Origin: Kitasatospora phosalacinea
GTDB taxonomy: Bacteria; Actinomycetota; Actinomycetes; Streptomycetales; Streptomycetaceae
Length of the DNA: 64,000 nt
NCBI RefSeq assembly: GCF_030268885.1
Contig: NZ_BSSA01000010.1
Span: forward strand, 1 to 64,000
Reading direction: 5' to 3'
The translations under genes and the position numbers were made by a program. Numbering within the stretch: the first letter of the stretch is position 1; the number at the start of each line of letters is the position of its first letter. Of this stretch, positions 37,201 to 44,615 are shown one piece after another. The notes beneath the pieces were generated by a model. The model made no database searches. It was not told where the DNA came from and was given only the letters and a program-made list of their open reading frames with translations.

Positions 37201-38315
37201 TGCCGCAGGGCCTCGACCGGCCCCGCGATCAGCGTCAGCGGGGTGCGGAACTCGTGGCTGATGTTGGAGAAGAACGCGGTCTTCGCCCGGTCCAGCTCGG
37301 CCAGCTGCTCGGCGCGCCGCTGCTGCGCCTGGTGGCTGCGGGCACTGGCGACGCCCGCCGCCAGCCGGCCCGCCACCAGGTCGACGAAGCCGAGCTGGGC
37401 GTCGTCCAGCGGCCGGTACCGGTTGAGCCCGGCCACCAGGAACCCGCACGGCCCGTCGTCCCCCGACCCGTCCAGCGGCACCACCCGGGCCTGCCGCGGC
37501 GGCTCCTCCCACGCCCCGCACGGCAGCTCCGCGAACGGGCCGCCCACCAGCAGCGTCGTCGCCGCCCCGCCGCCGCGGACCGTCGCGACCGGCCAGGGGC
37601 CCGCCCCGTCCGGGCCGATCAGCGCGGGCGCGGCCGGGTGCCCGGCGGGCACGCCGGAGGAGGCGGCCAGCCGGGCACCGCCGTCCTCCTCGAACAGGTA
37701 CGTCAGGGTGAAGGGCAGGTCGTACGGGTTGCGGGCGAGCTGCCCGGCGGCGAAGTCGAGGAACTCCTCCTCGGTGCGCACCGTCCCCGGCGCGGAGCCC
37801 AGGTCGCGCAGCGTCGCCATCCGGCGCTCCGCGACCACCCGCTGGGTGTCCTCGCTGACCACGCACAGCACGCCCACCACCTCGTCCGCCCCGTCGCGCA
37901 GCGGGCTGTACGAGAAGGTGTGGTACGTCTCCTCCGGGTACCCGGAGCGCCGCAACCACAGCAGCAGCGCCTCGTCCCAGGTCGCCTCGCCCTCGGTCAG
38001 CACGTGCTCGATCCGCGGCCGGGCGTCGTCCCACACCTCCGCCCACACCTCCCGGAACGGGCGCCCCAGCGCCCACGGGTACTTCCCGCCCAGCGTGTCG
38101 CGCCGGTACGCGCCGTTGCAGAAGAAGGTCAGCTCCGGGCCCCAGGCCATCCACATCGAGAAGCGCGAGGACAGCACCAGGTCCACCGCCGAGCGCAGGC
38201 CCTGCGGCCAGCCCGCCGGATCCCCCAGCGGCGTGGCCGCCCAGTCGACCCGCGCCAGGTCGGCCCCCACCACCGGATCGGCACCGAAGACCCCCCGCGC
38301 CCGCTCCCGCGCCAC
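34281..38315 (-). CDS. Fusion of hybrid histidine kinase, receiver, PAS, GAF and SpoIIE phosphatase
   Basis: Protein of 1344 residues from GTG 38315, preceded by AGGGAGG. Order of domains: PAS-like sensor (WPQGLRSAVDLVLSSRFSMW); GAF; HisKA with FFSNISHEFRTPLTLIAGPV; HATPase (NLLGNALKFTFEGSV, GSGIGLALVKELVELHGG); receiver (HVLVVDDNADLRDYL, LVISDVMMPGTDG, YLVKPFAAADLLARV); PAS (DAFFVCDEEGAIVRINAAF); GAF; PP2C (QVGGDWYDTVPLPDG, GIIVGDCVGRGLAAAS, TLLLYTDGLVERRRG). The last 90 residues look like an anti-sigma HATPase whose N-box Asn is lost (AAVGGEAFAGALAA). It links two-component and partner-switching signalling in one chain. Confidence 0.92.
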   Translation of the reverse strand: MARERARGVFGADPVVGADLARVDWAATPLGDPAGWPQGLRSAVDLVLSSRFSMWMAWGPELTFFCNGAYRRDTLGGKYPWALGRPFREVWAEVWDDARPRIEHVLTEGEATWDEALLLWLRRSGYPEETYHTFSYSPLRDGADEVVGVLCVVSEDTQRVVAERRMATLRDLGSAPGTVRTEEEFLDFAAGQLARNPYDLPFTLTYLFEEDGGARLAASSGVPAGHPAAPALIGPDGAGPWPVATVRGGGAATTLLVGGPFAELPCGAWEEPPRQARVVPLDGSGDDGPCGFLVAGLNRYRPLDDAQLGFVDLVAGRLAAGVASARSHQAQQRRAEQLAELDRAKTAFFSNISHEFRTPLTLIAGPVEALRQRLADAGPDAGGPWADPDVREDLETVRRNALRLERLVNTLLDFSRIEAGRMRARPEPVDLARLTAELASVFRSAVQRAGLVLEVDCAPLGAPVLVDPGLWEKVVFNLLGNALKFTFEGSVRVRVRERDGRAEVTVADTGVGVPAAELPHLFDRFHRVEGARARSHEGSGIGLALVKELVELHGGTVTVESAPDRGTAFTVDLPLAPGAALPAEPAALPADGAEPFLQEAARWESAARPAPPAVLAADAGDAAAGDDTGPAHVLVVDDNADLRDYLTRVLAGAGHRVTAVGDGDRALAAVRAATPDLVISDVMMPGTDGLQLVAALRADPRTAVLPVLLLSARAGRDDAIGGFESGADDYLVKPFAAADLLARVRSALRLDRLRERHTRWSEALVDSLQDAFFVCDEEGAIVRINAAFTDLLGYGPEGLPYAPPHPWWADGEVDPEARQRSADALAGALAGDRGSVTVPATHRDGHRLWAHATFNRVPDPATGRTVTVGTFRDVTAEYYAVQRESALASLADCLTRAADVEEALACALEEVRGLWRARRVVAARFDRADPDAPPRLTVTGPSPELPPGAERHLAELAAGPALSPAAGPAGTGLRLEHPGGPLVLAVELGEQRPFTGEDELLLTLLGGRLAQGLARAHRIDQQRETALALQRAILGPDRLPEGFAVRYEPAVPPLQVGGDWYDTVPLPDGRTGIIVGDCVGRGLAAASVMGQLRSACRALLLQDPSPARTLAALDAFAATVPGAVCTTVFCGVLDPATGELRHSSAGHPPGMLARADGSTVLLEGGRSLPLAVRTGRPRPEAVVVLPGRSTLLLYTDGLVERRRGNLSEGIAAAARAVVSGAHLPTADLPDHVMGRMAPADGYADDVAVLLYRQPGRLELSRPARPEESAAVRSALRRWLAGCGVPAGAARAAAAVGGEAFAGALAAAPGGTLRLSATATADRLRVTVLPAGGGDPVVAEAALPS

Positions 38316-38474
38316 CGGCCACCCCTCCCTGCACCCCAGGACCCGGCGCCACCGGACGCGACGCCACCACCGGCCCCATTGTGCCGGGACCGCCCCGGCC
38401 CCGGACGGATGCCCGCTCCCGGCCACGACAACCACCCGGCGACCCCCCGGCCCCGCCCGGCTAGCATGGCCGCC

Positions 38475-38852
38475 ATGACCGACCACACCGCGGAGCCGCC
38501 CGGGGCGACGGTGCTGCACCTGCGCGGCGACCTCGACCACGACAACGAGCGCGAACTCGAGGCCGCGGTCGACGACGCCCTCGCCCGCAGCACGGGCGTC
38601 CTCGTCCTGGACGTCTCGGCGGTCACCTTCGCCGACTCCTCCACCCTGCGGACGCTGGTCCTGGCGCAGCAGCGTACGGAGGCGGCGGACGGCGCGCTGG
38701 TCCTGCTCGGACCGCTGGCCCCCGCGTTCCGGCGCCTGCTGGAGATCACCGCGACCGACGGCTACTTCACCGTCGCCGACAGCCTGCCGCAGGCCCTGGC
38801 GGCGGCCGCGGAACTCCTGCGCCGCGACCCGCGCGCAGCCGGGGCCGGGTGA
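38475..38852 (+). CDS. STAS-domain anti-anti-sigma factor
   Basis: Protein of 125 residues from ATG 38475; an in-frame ATG at 38466 is also possible. STAS pattern: ATVLHLRGDLDHDNERELEA, VLVLDVSAVTFADSSTLRTL and a C-terminal ALAAAAELLRRD helix. The FADSSTL segment carries the serine normally phosphorylated by an anti-sigma kinase and dephosphorylated by SpoIIE-type phosphatases. It is divergent from the kinase-phosphatase fusion at 34281 and 115 bp before an HATPase anti-sigma kinase, forming a partner-switching set. Confidence 0.92.
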   Translation: MTDHTAEPPGATVLHLRGDLDHDNERELEAAVDDALARSTGVLVLDVSAVTFADSSTLRTLVLAQQRTEAADGALVLLGPLAPAFRRLLEITATDGYFTVADSLPQALAAAAELLRRDPRAAGAG

Positions 38853-38967
38853 CCCGGAGCCCGTCCGCACCGCATCATCCGCCCTTCCCTGGGCACACGC
38901 TCCCCGATCCCTCAGCCCGGCCTCACCGGCCGGCACGAACGGTGCCGTAGACGATTCGAGGTCGTTC

Positions 38968-39426
38968 ATGCCCCACGACGACGCCCTGCCGCTCACCCCG
39001 GAGGCCGCCGTCCCCGAAGGTCGGCCGCCCGAGCCCGCACGTCCGCCGGAGCTCGCGCCCGCGCCCGTGCGGACGGCCGGTCAGGCCCGCACCGCCCTCG
39101 CCCGGCTGCTGGACGCCGCCGGGCACCCCGGCGGACAGGTGCTGGCCGACGCGCAGCTCGCGGTCACCGAGCTGGTCGCCAACGCCCTGCGCCACGGCGG
39201 CGGCCTGACCTGCTTCGACGCCCGGATCGGCCGGTGCGGCACCGAACTGGTCGTCGAGGTCGACGACCGCGACGACCGCCACCCCGTCGTCCTGCCGCTG
39301 CACGACCGCGACCCCGCCACCGCCGGGGGCCGGGGCTGGGCCATCGTCCAGGCCCTCGCCACGACCTGCCAGGTCGTGCCGCTGCCCGCGGGCGGCAAGC
39401 GCATCCGGGTCACCTTCGCCCTCTGA
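38968..39426 (+). CDS. RsbW/SpoIIAB-like HATPase (anti-sigma serine kinase-type) protein
   Basis: Protein of 152 residues. After a proline-rich start there is a GHKL ATPase fold: ADAQLAVTELVANALRHGGG holds the E/N box (E-L-V-A-N), then VVEVDDRDDRHPVV (G1-like region) and AGGRGWAIVQALATTCQVV (G2 region). This is the HATPase_c_2 family of anti-sigma kinases or stand-alone regulators common in Streptomyces. It probably phosphorylates STAS proteins such as its neighbour. Confidence 0.9.
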   Translation: MPHDDALPLTPEAAVPEGRPPEPARPPELAPAPVRTAGQARTALARLLDAAGHPGGQVLADAQLAVTELVANALRHGGGLTCFDARIGRCGTELVVEVDDRDDRHPVVLPLHDRDPATAGGRGWAIVQALATTCQVVPLPAGGKRIRVTFAL

Positions 39427-39496
39427 CCCCCCGACCGGACGGGCGAGCCGCTAGCGTGGCGGTGGACCGACGCCCGCCGCACGGAGGAGGACCGGC

Positions 39497-39937
39497 ATGG
39501 CGGTCAAACGGATGGACAACGTCCTGGTGGTCGTCGAGGACCTCGACGCCGCCGTCGCCTTCTTCGTCGAACTCGGCCTGGAACCGGAGGGCCGGGGCCC
39601 GCTGGAGTGGAGCGGGGCCGAGCGCGTCATCGGGCTCCGCGACGTCCGGCAGGACCTCGCCGTGCTGCGCGTCCCCGGCGGCCACGGCCGGGTGGAGCTG
39701 GTGAAGTTCCACCGGCCCCGGGCCCTCGCGCCCGAACCGCGGGACGCCCCGGCGAACACGCTGGGCCTGCGCCGGATGATGTTCGCCGTCGACGAGCTCG
39801 ACGACCTGCTGGAGCGCCTGCGGGCCCACGGCGCCGAACTCGTCGACGAGGTCGTGCGCTACGGGGACGCCTACCGGCTCTGCTACGTCCGCGGCCCCGA
39901 GGGCGTCGTCGTCGGGCTCGCCGAGGAGCTCGGCTGA
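39497..39937 (+). CDS. VOC family protein
   Basis: Protein of 146 residues from ATG 39497, with GGAGGAGG upstream. Two glyoxalase-fold modules: RMDNVLVVVEDLDAAVAFFV with ELGLEPEG, then LRRMMFAVDELDDLLERLRA and YVRGPEGVVVGLAEELG. Possible metal ligands are the early region near VELVKFH and the late Glu of the second module. The function is unknown; relatives are dioxygenases, isomerases or resistance proteins. Confidence 0.87.
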   Translation: MAVKRMDNVLVVVEDLDAAVAFFVELGLEPEGRGPLEWSGAERVIGLRDVRQDLAVLRVPGGHGRVELVKFHRPRALAPEPRDAPANTLGLRRMMFAVDELDDLLERLRAHGAELVDEVVRYGDAYRLCYVRGPEGVVVGLAEELG

Positions 39938-40003
39938 GCGGCCGCCGGACGGCCGCCGGAAAATCGGAGGATTCGAACGCCGACGTCAGGTCAGACTGGG
40001 CCC

Positions 40004-40186
40004 GTGAACACCGATCGCCGCCCGCTGTGGCAGCCCTTCTCCGAGACCGCCACCCACCGCCCGCTGCGTCCCCGCGAGGGGCAGCGGCCCGCGCCGGTCA
40101 CCGCGTCGCCCTTCCTCGAACCGGGCCCGGCGACCACCCGGCGGCCCGCGGAGCCCCGCCCCGCCGCCTGGCCCCCGAACGAGTGA
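40004..40186 (+). CDS. Possible small proline/arginine-rich protein
   Basis: GTG 40004 opens a 60-codon frame (NTDRRPLWQPFSETATHRPL ... AAWPPNE). The residue pattern with few codon oddities is protein-like and disordered, but no ribosome binding site or family is evident. It lies alone between the VOC gene and the convergent amine-oxidase-like gene. It may be real or a chance frame. Confidence 0.35.
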   Translation: MNTDRRPLWQPFSETATHRPLRPREGQRPAPVTASPFLEPGPATTRRPAEPRPAAWPPNE

Positions 40187-40208
40187 ACCCCCGGCGCCCG
40201 CGGCCCGC

Positions 40209-41465
40209 TCACCCGCCCGGCCGGGCGCCCCGCCCGGCCGCCAGGTCGGCCAGCACCTCGCGGGCCGCCCGCGCCCCCGACGCCAGCGCGCCCTGCACCG
40301 AACCGGTCGCCCGGTGGTCGCCGCACACGTACCGGCCCGGCGCCCACCGGCTGCCGCGGGTCAGCGGGTGCGGGGCGGGCATCGCGGGCAGCGCGCCCGG
40401 GATCCGGTACGCGGCCAGCGGCTCCCAGCCCGAGGTGTCGCAGCCGTACAGCTCCGCCAGCCGCAGCCGCACCGCCCGCTCCCCGGCGTCCGTGCCGAGC
40501 ACCGAGGTGGACACCAGCGAGCGCCCCGGCGGCGCGCAGCCCGGCACCACCTCCGACAGCACCACCGAGTTCAGCAGCCGCCGCCCGCCGTCCACCAGCA
40601 GGGTCGGTCCGGCGAGCGGGCGGCGCTCCGCGGCGTGGTAGAAGGTCGTCACCGCGCGGGTCGGCGGCACCGGCAGGCCGGGCAGCAGCGCCGCGGCCGC
40701 CGCGGGCCCGCCGGCCACCACCACGCAGCGCGCCGCCAGCTCCCGGCCGTCCGCCAGCAGCAGCCCGCCCCGGTGCACGGACGCCACCGGGGCGTCCAGC
40801 TCCAGCACCCCCGGGGGCAGCAGCGCGGCCAGCGCCGCCGGGACGGCCCCGATGCCCGCCGCCGGGAGGGCGAGCGTCCCCCGGACCATGCTGCGCCAGT
40901 ACAGGTGGAACACCCGGGCGGAGGTGGTCAGTTCGTCCTCCAGGAAGACACCGGCCAGGAACGGGCGCAGCACCCCGTCGACGGTCTCCCGCGACACGCC
41001 CGCCGCGCGCAGCGCCGCCGCGGTCGGCACGTCGCGCCCGCGCCGCAGGGCCGCGGCGGGCAGCAGGGCGTCGCGCGCGGTCAGCGCGCCGAGCGCCGCC
41101 GCGTCCCGGGCCGGGAGCACCCGGCCGCGCAGCAGGTCGCCCGCCAGGCCGGGGCGGCGCAGCGGGTCGACCACCCGGCGGTGCCCGGCCGGGCCCGCCA
41201 GCACGAAGCCCGGCGTGAACGGGTGCAGCCGCAGCGGACGCAGGGCCAGGCGGCGGCGCACCTGCGGATAGGAGGTGTTGAACACCTGGAAGCCCCGGTC
41301 CAGCCGGAAGCCGTCGCGCAGGTCGGTGCGCATCCGCCCGCCCACCGCGTCCGAGGACTCCAGCAGCCGCACCCGCCACCCGGCCGCCGCCACGTCCAGC
41401 GCGCAGGCCAGGCCCGCCGCCCCGGCGCCGACCACCGCCACGTCCACCGCACCGCCCGCGTCCAC
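40209..41465 (-). CDS. Protoporphyrinogen-oxidase-like FAD-dependent amine oxidoreductase
   Basis: Protein of 418 residues; GTG 41465 has AGGAGGAG 5 bases upstream. DVAVVGAGAAGLACALDVAA and VRLLESSDAVGGRMRTDL form the FAD-binding Rossmann motif and the GGRM loop of amine-oxidase/PPOX-like flavoproteins. DRGFQVFNTSYPQ follows. The C-terminal PGRYVCGDHRATGSVQGALA is the second FAD contact. No haem-biosynthesis genes are adjacent, so the substrate stays open. It is divergent from the DUF2236 gene. Confidence 0.88.
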   Translation of the reverse strand: MDAGGAVDVAVVGAGAAGLACALDVAAAGWRVRLLESSDAVGGRMRTDLRDGFRLDRGFQVFNTSYPQVRRRLALRPLRLHPFTPGFVLAGPAGHRRVVDPLRRPGLAGDLLRGRVLPARDAAALGALTARDALLPAAALRRGRDVPTAAALRAAGVSRETVDGVLRPFLAGVFLEDELTTSARVFHLYWRSMVRGTLALPAAGIGAVPAALAALLPPGVLELDAPVASVHRGGLLLADGRELAARCVVVAGGPAAAAALLPGLPVPPTRAVTTFYHAAERRPLAGPTLLVDGGRRLLNSVVLSEVVPGCAPPGRSLVSTSVLGTDAGERAVRLRLAELYGCDTSGWEPLAAYRIPGALPAMPAPHPLTRGSRWAPGRYVCGDHRATGSVQGALASGARAAREVLADLAAGRGARPGG

Positions 41466-41597
41466 CGCGCTCCTCCTGCCCTCGGTCCGTGCCCCCGCCC
41501 GCGCCCCGACGACAGGGGGCCCGTACCGGTTCGGAGCCGACCCGGCGGGCGGATGGGACCGCCCGCCGGACCGGGCCGCGGGGCTACCGTGGAGGGC

Positions 41598-42458
41598 ATG
41601 GACGCGCAACGGGAGGGCCTGCGGGAACGGCTCGGCGCGGCCCTGTTCGCGAAGGTGGCCGGGCCGGAGGGCCCCGACGTCCGGCGGCGCGTCCACGGCG
41701 CCCCGGGGCCGCGCCCGTTCGGCCCGGACCGGCCGATCCGGCGGGTGCACGGCGACGCCGCGATGTTCGTCGGCGGGCTCGCCGCGCTCCTGGTCCAGTT
41801 GCTGCACCCGTCGGCCATGGCGGCGGTCGCCGCGCACTCCGGCTACCGCAGCGACCCGTGGGGCAGGCTCCAGCGCACCAGCACCTTCCTGGCCGTCACC
41901 ACCTTCGGCACCGCGGACGACGCGCGGGCCGCCGTGGAGCGGGTGCGCGCCGTGCACGCCCGGATCCGCGGCACGACGGCCGCCGGGGTCCGCTACCGGG
42001 CCGACGACCCGCACCTGCTGGCCTGGGTGCACGCGGCGGAGACCGACAGCTTCCTGCGCGCCCACCAGGCGTACGGGGCCGCGCCGCTCGACCCGGCGGG
42101 CTGCGACGGCTACGTGGCCGACACCGCGGAGGTCGCCGCCGCCCTCGGCGTGGAGCGGCCGCCGCGCAGCCGCGCGGAGCTCGACGCTGTGCTCCGCTCC
42201 TACCGGCCGGAGCTGGCCAGGACGGCCGAGGCCCGCGAGGCCGCCCGCTTCCTGCTGCTGCACCCGCCGCTGCCGTGGGCGGTCCGCCCCGCCTACGGCG
42301 CGCTGGCGGCGGCCGCCGCGGCCCTGCCCGCCCCCGAGCACCGCGCCCTGCTGGGCCTGCCCGCCGACCGGCTGAGCGCCGCCGCGGTCCGCCCGCTCGG
42401 CCTGGCCGTGGTGCGGACGATCCGGTGGGCGCTTCCGGTGCCCCGGGAGGCGGCCTGA
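41598..42458 (+). CDS. Oxygenase MpaB family protein (DUF2236)
   Basis: Protein of 286 residues. Family features: RRVHGDAAMFVGGLAALLVQ, LLHPSAMAAVAAHSGY, RTSTFLAVTTFGTADDARAA and LLAWVHAAETDSFLRAHQAY, which includes the conserved histidines thought to bind haem in MpaB/latex-clearing-like proteins. The start is ATG 41598 or the in-frame GTG 41589, since GGAGGG lies immediately before the ATG. The physiological reaction is unknown in most actinobacteria. Confidence 0.9.
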   Translation: MDAQREGLRERLGAALFAKVAGPEGPDVRRRVHGAPGPRPFGPDRPIRRVHGDAAMFVGGLAALLVQLLHPSAMAAVAAHSGYRSDPWGRLQRTSTFLAVTTFGTADDARAAVERVRAVHARIRGTTAAGVRYRADDPHLLAWVHAAETDSFLRAHQAYGAAPLDPAGCDGYVADTAEVAAALGVERPPRSRAELDAVLRSYRPELARTAEAREAARFLLLHPPLPWAVRPAYGALAAAAAALPAPEHRALLGLPADRLSAAAVRPLGLAVVRTIRWALPVPREAA

Positions 42459-42479
42459 CCGGCCGGACCCGATCCGGGG

Positions 42480-42504
42480 GAATGTTTCCGTACAAGCCGG
42501 GCAT
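42480..42504 (+). promoter_or_regulatory. Possible stress-sigma (SigB-type) promoter of the CsbD gene
   Basis: GAAT, then 15 bases, then GGGCAT matches the GNNT-N14-16-GGGTAY pattern of Streptomyces SigB-like promoters except for one base in the -10. It lies about 44 bp before the CsbD start, and CsbD genes are commonly general-stress genes. Confidence 0.4.
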
Positions 42505-42547
42505 ACGGAACTCCGTCAGTGACGGAACGACCGGTCAGGAGGCCGCG

Positions 42548-42721
42548 ATGGGCATGGGCGACAAGATCGAGAACGCCGGCGACAAGGTCAAGGGCACCGC
42601 CAAGGAAGCCGCCGGGAAGGCGGTCGGCAACGAGCGCCTGGTGGCCGAGGGCAAGGCCGACAAGACCAAGGGCGACGTCAAGCAGGCCGGTGAGAAGGTC
42701 AAGGACGTCTTCAAGGACTGA
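42548..42721 (+). CDS. CsbD family general stress protein
   Basis: Small protein of 57 residues from ATG 42548 with AGGAGG 6 bases upstream. It is a typical CsbD protein: DKIENAGDKVKGTAKEAAGK, VAEGKADKTKGDVKQAGEKV. It is lysine- and alanine-rich, helical or disordered, and induced by stress in many bacteria with unknown biochemical role. A 19-bp perfect hairpin follows, so it is a single-gene transcript, probably from the promoter at 42480. Confidence 0.93.
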   Translation: MGMGDKIENAGDKVKGTAKEAAGKAVGNERLVAEGKADKTKGDVKQAGEKVKDVFKD

Positions 42722-42734
42722 GCGCAGCGCCCCA

Positions 42735-42779
42735 GCGGAGGGGGCCCGGAACCGTCCACCGGTTCCGGGCCCCCTCCGC
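42735..42779 (+). terminator. 19-bp perfect hairpin after the CsbD gene
   Basis: 42735-42753 pairs without mismatch with 42761-42779 around a 7-nt loop, 13 bp past the CsbD stop. It also lies before the stop of the convergent membrane-protein gene, so it can act in both directions. Confidence 0.8.
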
Positions 42780-42795
42780 CGTTGCCGCGCCGCCG

Positions 42796-43023
42796 TCACA
42801 GCACGTCGCGGCGGCGCTCCTCGACCACCACCTCGTCCACGCCGCGCCCGCCCAGGTAGCGGCGGCGCCCCAGCACCCGCGCGTACACCACCACGCCGAT
42901 CAGGCCCGCCGCCATCAGGACGACGCCGACCACCGTGAGGTTGACGCCCGCCAGGTGCCAGTGCACCCCGAACGCCAGGATCGCCCCTACCGCCAGCAGG
43001 ATGATGCAGCCACCGAGCCCCAT
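42796..43023 (-). CDS. Small two-helix membrane protein, DUF6458-like
   Basis: Protein of 75 residues from ATG 43023 with GGAGG 5 bases upstream. Two hydrophobic segments, GGCIILLAVGAILAFGV and VNLTVVGVVLMAAGLIGVVV, flank the short loop HWHLAG. A basic and acidic tail RRRYLGGRGVDEVVVEERRR follows in the cytoplasm. The layout matches the actinobacterial DUF6458 family, whose function is unknown. It lies beside the CsbD gene and a SpoIIE phosphatase. Confidence 0.8.
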   Translation of the reverse strand: MGLGGCIILLAVGAILAFGVHWHLAGVNLTVVGVVLMAAGLIGVVVYARVLGRRRYLGGRGVDEVVVEERRRDVL

Positions 43024-43145
43024 GATCGCCTCCGTCACCGTCTCGTCACGCCCCGGGACCGGGGCCGCCCGGCGTCTACCCCCGACCGGCCGGAGGATTC
43101 CCGCCCCGCCCCGGGCCGCTGACGCCGCGTCGGACGCCCGGGCGT

Positions 43146-44381
43146 TCAGGGGCCGCCCGGGTGCCAGGCGGCCAGCAGCACGGTGGCGTCGTCCCGCAGG
43201 CGGTCGCCCTGGTGCGCGGTGATCCGCCGAACGAGCCGGCGCAGCGCCTCAGGGGCGGGCAGGCCGTCCGCCATCGCCCGGGAGACCACCTCGACCAGCA
43301 GCTCCTCGCCGAACGGGAGCCCGGCCGCGTCCCGGCCCTCGGTCACCCCGTCCGAGTGCACCAGCAGCTGGTCGCCGGGCTCCAGGCGCGCGGTGTGCAC
43401 GGTCGGCGCGGTGCGCGGCAGGCCGACGGGCAGGCCCAGCGGCGGGTGGACGGGGCGCTCCAGGGCCCGGGCGAGGATGCGGCCGCGGCGGATCAGCAGG
43501 GGCGTCGGGTGGCCGCAGTTGACCCAGGACAGGACGCCGGTGGTGAGGTCGAGGTCGGCGATCACGCAGGTCAGCAGGCGGTCGGGGATCCACCGGGTGA
43601 GCGCGGCGTCGATGGCCCCGGCGATGTCGGCGAGGCCGCCGCCGGCCCGGCGGGTGGAGCGGCAGGCGGCCAGGGCGACGGCGCTGCAGCCCCCGGAGGC
43701 CAGGTCGTGGCCCATCGCGTCGACCAGGGTCAGGTGCAGGTGGCGGTCGGCCAGGTTGTGGTCGAAGGCGTCGCCGCCGATGTCGTAGGCGGGCTCCAGG
43801 ACGGCGCTGGAGGTGACCTCGCGGCTGCCGATCGTGCGGGGCGGCAGGATCGCCCGGACGAGCTCGGCCTGCAGGGTCATCGTCCGGCGCCGCCCGGTGC
43901 GCACCAGCAGGTCGCTGAACGCCGCCTTGGTGGCGATCAGCAGCGCGGTCACGGAGGCCAGCGCCCGGCAGGAGTCGAGCAGGCCCTCGTCGAGGGCGGG
44001 CGCGGTGACCTGCAGCACCCCCAGGCGCCCGATGCCGTCCACGATCGGGATCCAGCCCACCGCGCCCGCGCCGGTCCCGGTGCCCGTGCCGCCGCCGGTG
44101 CGGGCGTGCCCGGTGCGGTAGGCGCGCCCGGCCAGCGAGTTCTCCACGTCGAGCACCCCGGGGCCCGCGGGCCCGGTCAGGTGCGGCACCTCGGGCGGGA
44201 CGGGCAGCGCGGTCAGGCAGGTCTCCTGCACGTCGGCCAGGTAGATCCAGGCGCCGGTGAGGCCGAGCCGCCGGGCCGCGTCCTGCACCAGCCGCGGGAG
44301 GTCCCGGGGCCCGGCCCGGTGCGAGTCCTCCAGCAGGCCGAGCACCGCGGCCCCGGCCCGCTCCTCGTCGTGGCGGTGCAT
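43146..44381 (-). CDS. GAF-SpoIIE PP2C-type serine phosphatase
   Basis: Protein of 411 residues from ATG 44381 (GGAGG upstream). The N-terminal half is GAF-like (LTGAWIYLADVQETCLTALP, VGWIPIVDGIGRLGVLQVTA), with a glycine-threonine run GGGTGTGTGAGAV in a loop. The C-terminal half is a SpoIIE phosphatase: ILPPRTIGSREVTSSAVLEP, YDIGGDAFDHNLADRHLHLT, DAMGHDLASGG and GDQLLVHSDGVTEGRD. It probably dephosphorylates STAS proteins of the partner-switching network coded nearby. Confidence 0.9.
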   Translation of the reverse strand: MHRHDEERAGAAVLGLLEDSHRAGPRDLPRLVQDAARRLGLTGAWIYLADVQETCLTALPVPPEVPHLTGPAGPGVLDVENSLAGRAYRTGHARTGGGTGTGTGAGAVGWIPIVDGIGRLGVLQVTAPALDEGLLDSCRALASVTALLIATKAAFSDLLVRTGRRRTMTLQAELVRAILPPRTIGSREVTSSAVLEPAYDIGGDAFDHNLADRHLHLTLVDAMGHDLASGGCSAVALAACRSTRRAGGGLADIAGAIDAALTRWIPDRLLTCVIADLDLTTGVLSWVNCGHPTPLLIRRGRILARALERPVHPPLGLPVGLPRTAPTVHTARLEPGDQLLVHSDGVTEGRDAAGLPFGEELLVEVVSRAMADGLPAPEALRRLVRRITAHQGDRLRDDATVLLAAWHPGGP

Positions 44382-44615
44382 CCTCGTTCACCTCCGCTGT
44401 CGTCCACCCCCGTCCGTCCACCCTCCCGGACCGCGGGCGCCCCCGCCCGCCGGGGCCGCGCGGGGCCGCCGGGCCCGGTCCGGGCGCGGGGCGTCCGCGC
44501 AGGTCGGGGCGGTCTTATCGCCGTTGAAAACCGTCATCGGTGCAGCCTTTGCCAAGGGGCGAGCCGGTGCGCTTCACTTCCCCGGGCCGAACGAGCGGAC
44601 GGGGGAGGCGGAGCC

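Noticed and set aside
39965..39990. GGATTCGAACGCC, resembling a tRNA T-arm on the minus strand
   Set aside because: No acceptor stem, anticodon arm or D-arm can be built around it on either strand.
44522..44545. TTGAAAACCGTCATCGG upstream of the CDF exporter, similar to a Zur box
   Set aside because: Only the left half matches the TGAAAAC half-site; the right half lacks the inverted copy.
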